Source of the DNA: Flavobacteriaceae bacterium | GTDB taxonomy: Bacteria; Bacteroidota; Bacteroidia; Flavobacteriales; Flavobacteriaceae | DNA: 64,000 nt | Direction of reading: 5' to 3' | NCBI GenBank assembly: GCA_013373385.1 | Contig: JABXHX010000025.1 | Span: 1 to 64,000, forward strand | Shown: positions 26,817 through 35,143 of the stretch, in pieces | Position numbering within the stretch: the stretch's first letter is position 1 | How the letters are laid out: each line of letters begins with the position of its first letter | Position numbers and translations under genes: made by a program | Notes under the pieces: generated by a model | Told to the model about the DNA's origin: nothing | Databases searched by the model: none | Seen by the model: the letters and a program-made list of their open reading frames with translations, nothing else

Positions 26817-27548
26817 ATGAAAGTTATTGCAATGATTCCTGCTCGATACGGAGCAACTCGCTTTCCAGGTAAGCTCATGGCTGATTTAGGAGGGAAGCCA
26901 GTAATTGTTAGAACTTATGAAGCTACAGTTGCTACAAATCTTTTTGATGAGGTGTATGTAGTTACTGATAGTGAAATTATCAAAGGCGAAGTAGAGAAGT
27001 TTGGAGGAAAGGCAATCATGAGTATCAAAGAACACGAATGTGGTTCAGACAGAATTGCAGAAGCCGTTGAAAACTTAGAGGTAGATATCGTTGTAAACGT
27101 TCAAGGAGATGAACCTTTTGTAAAAAAAGAACCTTTAGAAAAAGTATTGGCCGTTTTTAACGGAGATGACGCAGCTCAAATAGACTTAGCTTCTTTAATG
27201 CAAGAAATTACAGATTGGAAAGATATTACCGATCCTAACTATGTAAAAGTAATTGTTGATGAAAACGATTACGCACTGTACTTTTCTCGTTCACCAATTC
27301 CGTATCCAAGAGATAAAGATGCAGGTGCAAGATATTTTGAACATATAGGTGTCTATGCATTTAGAAAACAAGCCATTTTAGATTTTTATCATTTGCCAAT
27401 GCGTTCGTTAGAAGCAACGGAAAAAATAGAATGTATTCGTTATTTAGAATACGGAAAGAAAATTAAAATGGTAGAAACAGATTTTATGGGAATCGAAATA
27501 GATACACCAGAAGATTTGATAAAAGCACAACAGTATTTAACTAAATAA
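26817..27548 (+). CDS. kdsB: 3-deoxy-manno-octulosonate cytidylyltransferase (CMP-Kdo/Kdo8N synthetase)
   Basis: 243 aa; [62 protein letters not shown]. Confidence 0.96.
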   Translation: MKVIAMIPARYGATRFPGKLMADLGGKPVIVRTYEATVATNLFDEVYVVTDSEIIKGEVEKFGGKAIMSIKEHECGSDRIAEAVENLEVDIVVNVQGDEPFVKKEPLEKVLAVFNGDDAAQIDLASLMQEITDWKDITDPNYVKVIVDENDYALYFSRSPIPYPRDKDAGARYFEHIGVYAFRKQAILDFYHLPMRSLEATEKIECIRYLEYGKKIKMVETDFMGIEIDTPEDLIKAQQYLTK

Positions 27549-27552
27549 TTAC

Positions 27553-27582
27553 GTAAGCCTCATGTTTCATGAGGCTTTTTAA
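27553..27582 (+). terminator. intrinsic terminator after kdsB
   Basis: AAGCCTCATG-TTT-CATGAGGCTTTTT. Confidence 0.8.
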
Positions 27583-27593
27583 TTTTAAATAAA

Positions 27594-28286
27594 ATGTATA
27601 AAAATATTAAAGTAATTGCTTTTGATGCAGATGATACGCTTTGGGTAAATGAAACTTATTTTAGAGCAGCAGAGCAACAATTTGCCAAATTACTATCAAG
27701 ATACGAGACCGAAAATAAAATAGATCAAGAACTGTTTAAAACCGAAATAAAAAACTTAGCATTGTACGGCTATGGTGTAAAAGGTTTTATGCTGTCTATG
27801 ATAGAATGCGCTTTAGAACTTTCCAATTACAGTATCAATCCAAAACTGTTAAACGACATACTAAACATAGGCAAAGAAATGCTAGACAAACCAATTGAAT
27901 TGTTAGAAGGTGTAGAAGAAGTTTTAAAGTCCTTATATGGTAACTATAAGTTGATCGTTGCAACGAAAGGAGATTTGTTAGATCAAGAAAGAAAGTTAGA
28001 AAAATCGGGTTTGTTGAGATATTTTCATCACATAGAAGTCATGAGTGAGAAAAACAAGGCTGGATATAAAAAACTGTTAGCCCATTTAGATATTCATGCC
28101 AATGAATTATTAATGATAGGGAACTCCTTAAAATCAGATGTGTTACCCTTAATAAACATAGGTGCATCAGCTATTCATGTGCCTTTTCATACAACTTGGG
28201 CACACGAAGAAGTATCAGAAAAAGAGCAACGAAATATTAATTACAAAATAATAAATAATTTAAAAGAACTTGTATCAATTCTTTAG
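27594..28286 (+). CDS. HAD superfamily hydrolase
   Basis: 230 aa; IAFDADDTLWVNE (DxDxT), LIVATKGD, MIGNSLKSDVLPLINIGA. Confidence 0.9.
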   Translation: MYKNIKVIAFDADDTLWVNETYFRAAEQQFAKLLSRYETENKIDQELFKTEIKNLALYGYGVKGFMLSMIECALELSNYSINPKLLNDILNIGKEMLDKPIELLEGVEEVLKSLYGNYKLIVATKGDLLDQERKLEKSGLLRYFHHIEVMSEKNKAGYKKLLAHLDIHANELLMIGNSLKSDVLPLINIGASAIHVPFHTTWAHEEVSEKEQRNINYKIINNLKELVSIL

Positions 28287-28293
28287 ATTGATG

Positions 28294-28301
28294 TATTTTT
28301 G
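28294..28301 (+). promoter_or_regulatory. -7 element TATTTTTG upstream of kdnB
   Basis: TAnnTTTG 20 nt before ATG. Confidence 0.45.
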
Positions 28302-28321
28302 CTATAAATAAAATTAATACA

Positions 28322-29404
28322 ATGAGTTTCAGAAATTTTCCAATGGTTCCTCGCGTAGTTTTTGGTAGAGGGTGTTTTAATCAATTAGACGAAATCTTAA
28401 GTCCAAAGCGTAAAAGCGAAAAAGCGCCATTCATATTTATTGTAGATGATGTTTTTAAAGGAAACGATTGGCTAATTAGTAGAATTCCGTTGCATTTTAA
28501 TGATAAAATTATATATGTAAGTGCAGAGGAAGAGCCTAAAACAAGTTATGTTGATGGATATAGAGATCAGATTTTTGCAGAGTTTGATGAAGTTCCATCA
28601 GGAATCATCGGAATTGGTGGAGGTACTATGTTAGATTATGCAAAAGCCATTGCATTAATGATGACAAATCCAGGAAGTTCTGCTGATTATCAAGGTTGGG
28701 ATTTAGTTAAAAATCAAGGTGTGTATCATGTAGGAATTCCTACAATTTCTGGAACAGGAGCAGAAGTTTCTAGAACAACAGTTTTAACAGGACCAGAACG
28801 TAAATTAGGAATGAACTCAGATTATACACCATTTGATCAAGTGGTTTTAGATCCAGAATTAACGAAAGATGTGCCAACAAACCAATGGTTTTATACAGGA
28901 ATGGATTGCTATATTCACTGTATAGAATCTTTAACTGGTACGTATTTAAATGCATTTAGTGAAAGTTACGGAGAAAAATCGCTAGACTTGTGTAGAGAAG
29001 TGTATTTAGAAAAAGACGAACGTGACGAAGATAGTCAGGATAAATTAATGATGGCATCTTGGCATGGAGGTATGAGTATTGCGTATTCTCAGGTTGGAGT
29101 AGCCCACGCCATGAGTTATGGATTGTCTTATTTGTTGGGAACCAAGCACGGAGTAGGAAACTGTATTGTTTTTGATCTGTTAGAAGAATTTTATCCAGAA
29201 GGTGTTGCAGAGTTTAAGCAAATGGTTAAAAAACATAATATTGATATTCCAAAAGGATTATGTAAAGATTTAACAGATAAAGAATTTGATATTATGATTG
29301 ATGTTTCTTTAAGTTTAGTGCCTTTATGGGAAAATGCTTTAGGGAAGGATTGGCAAAAAACTATTACTAGAGAAAAATTAAGAGCAATGTACGAGAAAAT
29401 GTAA
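28322..29404 (+). CDS. kdnB: iron-containing alcohol dehydrogenase, probable Kdo 8-oxidase
   Basis: 360 aa; GIGGGTMLDYAKAIALM, PTISGTGAEVSRTTVLTG, GMDCYIHCIESLTGTYLNAFSE, HAMSYGLSYLLGTKHGVGNC. Confidence 0.88.
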   Translation: MSFRNFPMVPRVVFGRGCFNQLDEILSPKRKSEKAPFIFIVDDVFKGNDWLISRIPLHFNDKIIYVSAEEEPKTSYVDGYRDQIFAEFDEVPSGIIGIGGGTMLDYAKAIALMMTNPGSSADYQGWDLVKNQGVYHVGIPTISGTGAEVSRTTVLTGPERKLGMNSDYTPFDQVVLDPELTKDVPTNQWFYTGMDCYIHCIESLTGTYLNAFSESYGEKSLDLCREVYLEKDERDEDSQDKLMMASWHGGMSIAYSQVGVAHAMSYGLSYLLGTKHGVGNCIVFDLLEEFYPEGVAEFKQMVKKHNIDIPKGLCKDLTDKEFDIMIDVSLSLVPLWENALGKDWQKTITREKLRAMYEKM

Positions 29405-29468
29405 TTTACTTTATATACTTTAAACCAAAAGATTATCGTAAATTTGCATTCAAAATAACAAAAGAATT

Positions 29469-29729
29469 ATGGCAAGCATAAAAAATTTAAAAAAAGATAT
29501 TAATTACACGTTAGGAGATATTATTGGTGTATGTGATTTTATTAAAACTGATACTGATAAAACTGAAGGAGCTGATAAGGTTATTGATGAAACCATTGAC
29601 GTTTTTGATGAGCTTATGGAAAAAGTGCATGCTAAAAATGTAGAAAATAAGAAAGTACATTTTAAGTCTGTAAGAAAAGAGTTAGAAGAGAAAGCAACTG
29701 GATTGGTTGCAAAAATTAACAAGCTTTAA
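29469..29729 (+). CDS. small conserved hypothetical protein (86 aa)
   Basis: charged helical ORF with clean start and terminator. Confidence 0.6.
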   Translation: MASIKNLKKDINYTLGDIIGVCDFIKTDTDKTEGADKVIDETIDVFDELMEKVHAKNVENKKVHFKSVRKELEEKATGLVAKINKL

Positions 29730-29752
29730 TAAAAAATTAACTTCATTTTAAA

Positions 29753-29784
29753 GAAAATCACCTTTTTAAAAGGTGATTTTTTTG
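29753..29784 (+). terminator. intrinsic terminator
   Basis: AAAATCACCTTTTT-AAAAGGTGATTTTTTT. Confidence 0.8.
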
Positions 29785-29852
29785 TATTTTTACTTAAACG
29801 ATATACTAAATAATTTTGTTGAACGTTTAACTAAAAAAAGCTTTGTAGAAAT

Positions 29853-30050
29853 ATGGCTAGAGCAATGTTTGAGTACACAAAAACGGTACTAAAAAAAGTA
29901 AGTTTTAATGCAGATTTATTTTGTAAAGAGTTAGAAAAGGCATTAGAAAGGTTATTGCCTCATGAAGTAAATGAACTCTCTATTTGGATCAAACAATTTA
30001 CATCTAACAAACCCGAATTGTATGCATGTTTGGCATTAATTAAGAAATAA
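29853..30050 (+). CDS. small conserved hypothetical protein (65 aa)
   Basis: MARAMFEYTKTVLKKVSFNADLFCKELEKALERLLPHEVNELSIWIKQF...; followed by terminator. Confidence 0.65.
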   Translation: MARAMFEYTKTVLKKVSFNADLFCKELEKALERLLPHEVNELSIWIKQFTSNKPELYACLALIKK

Positions 30051-30084
30051 AAAAAAAGGAGAATCTAACGATTCTCCTTTTTTA
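30050..30084. terminator. bidirectional intrinsic terminator
   Basis: AAAAAAAAGGAGAATC-TAAC-GATTCTCCTTTTTT. Confidence 0.85.
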
Positions 30085-30541
30085 GTTTTCTAACTTTTTG
30101 ATTTTTATAACGTCTAAACAACCTTCGGTTAAAATCTCGTTCTACAGCATCAAGCTTAACAATTTTTTTATAAGAAATAATTTTACTCAAATCGTATTGA
30201 AATTTTACATGTGCTTCGTATTCTGCTTTTTCTGCAGCAAGCATTTCTTTTGCAAAAACTTTAGCTTGTTTTTCTGTTAATTTATCTAAACCACCAATTA
30301 CGGAAATTCTCTTTTTTAAAGCACTTCTTTTACCATGGTAAAGATTGTAGCGTTCTTTTTCAAAACGATTGTAAATTGGCCAAAAATCAGCAGCTTCTTT
30401 TGCTGTTAGGTTTAACTTCTCTGTAATATAAGAAACTTTTAAGGCTTTAATTTTTTTTCTATCTCCTCTTTTTTGAGAAAATAAACTTGTGCTTATGATT
30501 AGAGCTAAAAAAAGTATTAGTATGTGTGTTTTCTTGTTCAT
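30065..30541 (-). CDS. secreted Spy/CpxP-like sensor of ECF-sigma operon
   Basis: 158 aa; signal peptide then LNLTAKEAADFWPIYNRFEKERYNLYHGKRS; overlaps start/stop with neighbour at 30541. Confidence 0.6.
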   Translation of the reverse strand: MNKKTHILILFLALIISTSLFSQKRGDRKKIKALKVSYITEKLNLTAKEAADFWPIYNRFEKERYNLYHGKRSALKKRISVIGGLDKLTEKQAKVFAKEMLAAEKAEYEAHVKFQYDLSKIISYKKIVKLDAVERDFNRRLFRRYKNQKVRKLKKENR

Positions 30542-31077
30542 TATTGTTCAATTTCATTAATAAAACTACTACTGTTAATTGTATTAAAATAATCTAAAAT
30601 ATCTTCATCTTGTATAGATGTTTCATTTTCAATAAGGTTGCCATCTGTAAAATCTGTATCAATAAATTCAATTTGAGTTGATGTGCTGTAATTTTCATTA
30701 ATCCAGATCTCTAACTCATCTGATGTGATAGAATCAAAAGAATAGTTTTCTGACGCGTTAAAATAATTCAGCCCAATAAAAAGCAAGATACAAGCTGCAG
30801 CAGCTGCAGGAATGGCTTGCAATACTCTTTTACGCAAAGAAACAACTTTTACTTCTTTTTTAGGAAGTTCTACTTTTGATAAAATTTCTTGCTCAACAGA
30901 TGTAAAATAATCTTTTGGCACATCAAAAGCATTGCCTTTAGGTAAGCTTTTTTCAGCTAAGTTACACATTATAGTATCTTCAAGTAGATCAAAGTAATTA
31001 TTAGGTACAGAAAAACCATGCGTGCAGTTTGTGACTTTTTTTGTGAAATCTTCGCTATGTAGTTTTTTTCTATCCAT
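30541..31077 (-). CDS. predicted single-TM protein downstream of ECF sigma factor (anti-sigma-like)
   Basis: 178 aa; tandem FSVPNNYFDLLEDTI / FDVPKDYFTSVEQEI motifs and one TM (AIPAAAAACILLFIGLNYF). Confidence 0.6.
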   Translation of the reverse strand: MDRKKLHSEDFTKKVTNCTHGFSVPNNYFDLLEDTIMCNLAEKSLPKGNAFDVPKDYFTSVEQEILSKVELPKKEVKVVSLRKRVLQAIPAAAAACILLFIGLNYFNASENYSFDSITSDELEIWINENYSTSTQIEFIDTDFTDGNLIENETSIQDEDILDYFNTINSSSFINEIEQ

Positions 31078-31109
31078 TTAGTTCTTAGACTCTAAGCTGT
31101 TAAAAAGGT

Positions 31110-31664
31110 TTAAACCAATGTGTATTTATTTTTTATAAATTCTTCTATTTTTTTTACTGCATGAAAGTAAGATGCTTTTAAAGCTCCTTCTGATGTTTCT
31201 AGTATGTCAGATATTTGCTTGTACTTTAAATTATCAAAATACTTCATGTTGAAAACAAGTTGCTGCTTTGTCGGTAAAGATGCGATGGCTTTTTGTAGCA
31301 CTTGTTGTATTTCATCGCCAGAAAATAAACTATCACTGTCTAAATTAGAGGTCAATCCATATTGGTATTCAGTAATATCTAAATTGTTCTCTTTTGCTCT
31401 TTTATTAATAAAACTGATAGACTCGTTCGTGGCAATTCTGTACATCCAAGAAAACAATTGGCTTTCTTGTTTAAAGTTATGGATGCCTTTAAAAATTTTA
31501 ATAAAGGTGTTTTGCAACACATCATCGGCATCATCATGAGAAATTACAATTTTACGAATATGCCAATACAGACGCTCTTTATAGGTAGCAACCAATTGCC
31601 TGTATGCTTGCTCTTTTGTGCTAGCATTTTGTAGTTGCTCTATTAAAGTTATTTCGTCTATCAA
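31110..31664 (-). CDS. RNA polymerase sigma factor, ECF subfamily
   Basis: 184 aa; region 2 DADDVLQNTFIKIFKGIHNFKQESQLFSWMYRIATNESISFINK, region 4 LPTKQQLVFNMKYFDNLKYKQISDILETSEGALKASYFHAVKKI. Confidence 0.96.
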   Translation of the reverse strand: MIDEITLIEQLQNASTKEQAYRQLVATYKERLYWHIRKIVISHDDADDVLQNTFIKIFKGIHNFKQESQLFSWMYRIATNESISFINKRAKENNLDITEYQYGLTSNLDSDSLFSGDEIQQVLQKAIASLPTKQQLVFNMKYFDNLKYKQISDILETSEGALKASYFHAVKKIEEFIKNKYTLV

Positions 31665-31716
31665 CTAGTTATTTTTAGTGTTAGACGTTCAGAATATAGA
31701 AAGGTTTAATAGTGAT

Positions 31717-33159
31717 TTATTTTTTCCTTTTTATATATCCAAAAAGTCTATCCTTTTTAATTATTTCTGCAATACCTTCTGGCAACATTTCTTCCCATCC
31801 TTTTTCTCCTTTCATAATCATTTTTAGAACTCTTCTAGAAAAAATATGAAGTATGTCTGGGTTAAAATCTTTAATGTCGATTAGTTTACCGTTGTGTTTA
31901 AAGAATTTATATAATTCTTTCATACGTGGGTGAACTTTAAGATTTTCACTAGTAATATAGTCTCCTGTTTTTTCTTCTTTGTAAGGATACATGTATATCT
32001 TTAAATCTCTATAGAATAGTTTACCAAAAGCTTCTAAAATTCCACCACTGATATGACGGTAATACTTTTCGTCAAAAATCTGAATCAAATTATAGACACC
32101 CATTGCTAGCGCCATTCTTTCTTTGGTAAACTCGCTAAAGTATTCTACCAATTTATAGTATTCTTGAAAATTTGTAATCATTACTTTTTGCCCAAGAGAA
32201 CACAGTAATTCAGCTCTGTCTAAAAAGTCACGTTCATTAATTTCTCCTTCGGCTCTAAGGTTGGCTAAGGTAATTTCAAAAATAATTTGAGAATTTTTTT
32301 GATCTACTTTGTTTTCACTAAAAAACAGTTCTTTAGAACGTTCAAACATATCCATGTTAACCTTAGTTACAGGTCTAAAGCTACCACGTAAAGCCAAAAT
32401 ATTTTTTTTGTATAGTACTTGTGCTGGGAGTAGATTGTTGCCGTCAGAATCAAACATTACGGCATTTGTCATTCCATTTTTAACCAATTGTAAACTCATC
32501 AAACGGTTGTCTACATACATAAAACGAGGTCCAGAGAAGTTAATCATATCAATTTCTAACTGATCTTTATCTAGATTGTCGTAAAAAGATTTGACCAATT
32601 CCTTAGGATTATCATTCATGTAAAATGCTCCATAAATCAAGTTTACTCCTAAAACCCCTAAAGTTTCTTGTTGTAGACGGGCATCTGTTTCTTTAAAGCG
32701 CAAGTGTAATACAATCTCGTTGTACGCTTCTAGCGGGTCTAATTGAAAACGAATTCCAACCCAACCATGTCCTTTAAATTTTTTACTAAAGTTAATAGTT
32801 GCAACTGTGTTGGCGTAACTAAAAAATAATTTATCTGGATGCTTTTTTCTACTTAATCGCTCTTCAATTAAATCAATTTCATGCGAAAGCATTCTTTTTA
32901 AACGAGGTTCGGTAACATATCTATTGTCAGCTTCAACTCCATAAATGGCATCAGAGAAATCTTTATCGTAAGCACTCATTGCTTTAGCAATGGTTCCAGA
33001 TGCGCCACCAGCTCTAAAAAAATTTCGAACAGTTTCTTGTCCAGCTCCAATTTCTGCAAATGTTCCGTAGATGTGTGCGTTTAAGTTAATTCGTAAAGCT
33101 TTGCTCTTAGTTGTAGGTACAGTGCTTATTTTTTGGTCTCCTTTTAAGGTAATTGCCAT
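31717..33159 (-). CDS. conserved protein of unknown function (about 480 aa)
   Basis: soluble ORF without recognisable signal peptide; MAITLKGDQKISTVPTTKSKALRINLNAHIYGTFAEIGAGQETVRNFFRAGGASGTIAK... Confidence 0.7.
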   Translation of the reverse strand: MAITLKGDQKISTVPTTKSKALRINLNAHIYGTFAEIGAGQETVRNFFRAGGASGTIAKAMSAYDKDFSDAIYGVEADNRYVTEPRLKRMLSHEIDLIEERLSRKKHPDKLFFSYANTVATINFSKKFKGHGWVGIRFQLDPLEAYNEIVLHLRFKETDARLQQETLGVLGVNLIYGAFYMNDNPKELVKSFYDNLDKDQLEIDMINFSGPRFMYVDNRLMSLQLVKNGMTNAVMFDSDGNNLLPAQVLYKKNILALRGSFRPVTKVNMDMFERSKELFFSENKVDQKNSQIIFEITLANLRAEGEINERDFLDRAELLCSLGQKVMITNFQEYYKLVEYFSEFTKERMALAMGVYNLIQIFDEKYYRHISGGILEAFGKLFYRDLKIYMYPYKEEKTGDYITSENLKVHPRMKELYKFFKHNGKLIDIKDFNPDILHIFSRRVLKMIMKGEKGWEEMLPEGIAEIIKKDRLFGYIKRKK

Positions 33160-33218
33160 GGGTTTGTTTTTATACAACAAATGTACTAAAATTAGCTGTT
33201 TTCAGTCAAATATTATCT

Positions 33219-33226
33219 TATTTTTG
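33219..33226 (+). promoter_or_regulatory. -7 element TATTTTTG upstream of MBL-fold gene
   Basis: TAnnTTTG consensus. Confidence 0.45.
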
Positions 33227-33250
33227 TAGACTAGATTCACAATTATTTTT

Positions 33251-34012
33251 ATGAAAATTACTTTCTTAGGGACTGGAACTTCACAAGGAATTCCGATGAT
33301 AGCAAACAACCATCCAGTATGTTTGTCTGATGATGAAAAAGACAAGCGCTTACGTTCTTCTATCATGGTTTCTTGGGATGATAAGAATTATATTGTTGAT
33401 TGTGGGCCAGATTTTCGCCAACAAATGCTACGAGAAAATGTACAGCATATCAACGGAGTGCTGTATACACATGAGCATGCAGATCATACTGCAGGAATGG
33501 ATGATTTACGACCGTTTTGTTATCAAATGGGAGAGGTGCCAATTTATCTTGACAAAAGAACATTGACAAGTTTACAAAAGCGATTTGAGTATATTTTTGC
33601 TACAGAAAACCGTTATCCGGGAGCACCGAAAGTAATGCCACATTTAATTGATGACACCTCGTTTTTTCTTGATGGCGTAGAGGTAACTCCAATTGAGGTA
33701 TTACACGGAAAATTGCCTGTTACTTGTTATCGTTTTAATGATATGGCTTATTTAACAGATGTTAAAACCATGGCGTCATCTGAAAAAGAGAAGTTACAAA
33801 ATCTCGAAATGCTAGTTGTAAATGCATTACGTGTAGAGGAGCATCCTACGCATTTTAATTTGCAGGAGGCTTTAGATTTTGTAGCAGAAATTCAGCCAAA
33901 GAGAGCTTATTTTTCCCATATCAGTCATCGACTAGGTTTTCATGCAGAAGTTGAGCAGCACTTGCCAGAAAATGTATTTTTAGCATATGATGGGCTAAAA
34001 ATTGAGATGTAG
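33251..34012 (+). CDS. MBL-fold metallo-hydrolase (PhnP-like)
   Basis: 253 aa; FLGTGTSQGIP, YTHEHADHTAGMDDLRPF, FSHISHRLGFHAEVEQ. Confidence 0.92.
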   Translation: MKITFLGTGTSQGIPMIANNHPVCLSDDEKDKRLRSSIMVSWDDKNYIVDCGPDFRQQMLRENVQHINGVLYTHEHADHTAGMDDLRPFCYQMGEVPIYLDKRTLTSLQKRFEYIFATENRYPGAPKVMPHLIDDTSFFLDGVEVTPIEVLHGKLPVTCYRFNDMAYLTDVKTMASSEKEKLQNLEMLVVNALRVEEHPTHFNLQEALDFVAEIQPKRAYFSHISHRLGFHAEVEQHLPENVFLAYDGLKIEM

Positions 34013-34037
34013 AATTACATTAAGTCTTAGTTGTTAT

Positions 34038-34397
34038 TCAGCTAAACTTCAATTTAGTTGTTGACATTAAATATCCGATAATTGAAGAAGGTAAAACTGT
34101 AGAAATTAGAAATAGAATTCCAATAAATATTTCACTGGTAAAAGCGTACGCAGCAGTAGAGCCGATAATCCAAAATATAGATAAATAAATACCTAATTTT
34201 TTATAATCAGAAAAATTTACTTTGTTATTGCTATTTCTTTGTAATACGATATTTGTAGCTACTTCTTTTGCTATATTTATAGGAATGCCTTGCTTTTCTA
34301 TTTTTGCGTAAAGCACTTCTTCTTCAAGCCTAGTGTTTATAAATTTTAGACCTATTTGATATGCTTCATATTTTAACTGTTCTTTAGACTTTTTCAT
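34038..34397 (-). CDS. hypothetical membrane protein (119 aa)
   Basis: two C-terminal TM segments. Confidence 0.55.
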   Translation of the reverse strand: MKKSKEQLKYEAYQIGLKFINTRLEEEVLYAKIEKQGIPINIAKEVATNIVLQRNSNNKVNFSDYKKLGIYLSIFWIIGSTAAYAFTSEIFIGILFLISTVLPSSIIGYLMSTTKLKFS

Positions 34398-34491
34398 CTT
34401 AGCTGTTTTTAATAAATATTAAGTAAAAGTTTGAAAACAATTCTCAACGTCAGCTAAAGGTAGTCAAAAATAAATTTAGATTCAAGATAAT

Positions 34492-35136
34492 TTAACCTAA
34501 TCGTTCTTCAATCCAAGATTTAAAGCTGTGAAAATTCTGTGGTGCTACTCCGTGTCCAACAGGATATTCAGAATACACATTCTGTAAATTATTTGCAGTT
34601 AAAAACTCAGGAGCTTTTCTTGCCCATTCTACAGGTAATACTTGATCTACAGAGCCATGAGAAATGTAATAGTCAGTAGTAATACCTAATTCTGAAACAT
34701 TGTTAGGTAGTAATTCATCATTAATGTAGCCACTTAATGCAACAACGTGGTTTACTTTGTTTGGATAATTAAAACTCAAAGCATAACTTAAAATTGCACC
34801 TTGACTAAAGCCTAGTAAAAAAGTTTTACTTGGGTTGTGTTTTTCTTTTAACTCATCAATAAAAGCAGCAATTTTTGTTAAAGAAACTCTTGCTTCATCT
34901 AAATCAGAATACTTTTCATCATTTGCATCTAATGTTATAGCATACCATGCATACCCACCAAACATCATATTGTAAGGAGCTCTTGCACTTACAATTAACA
35001 ACTCATTAGGTAATTCTGAAGCAAAAGAAAATAAATCTTCCTCATTACTACCGTAACCATGCAGTAAAATTAATAATGGTGGATTTTGTTGTTGCGTCTT
35101 TGGTTGACGAACCACATAGTGCAATTCTGAACTCAT
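34492..35136 (-). CDS. alpha/beta hydrolase, phospholipase/carboxylesterase family
   Basis: 214 aa; LLILLHGYGSNEEDLF, LLGFSQGAILSYAL, HGSVDQVLPV, YPVGHGVAPQ. Confidence 0.9.
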   Translation of the reverse strand: MSSELHYVVRQPKTQQQNPPLLILLHGYGSNEEDLFSFASELPNELLIVSARAPYNMMFGGYAWYAITLDANDEKYSDLDEARVSLTKIAAFIDELKEKHNPSKTFLLGFSQGAILSYALSFNYPNKVNHVVALSGYINDELLPNNVSELGITTDYYISHGSVDQVLPVEWARKAPEFLTANNLQNVYSEYPVGHGVAPQNFHSFKSWIEERLG

Positions 35137-35143
35137 ACTTATT

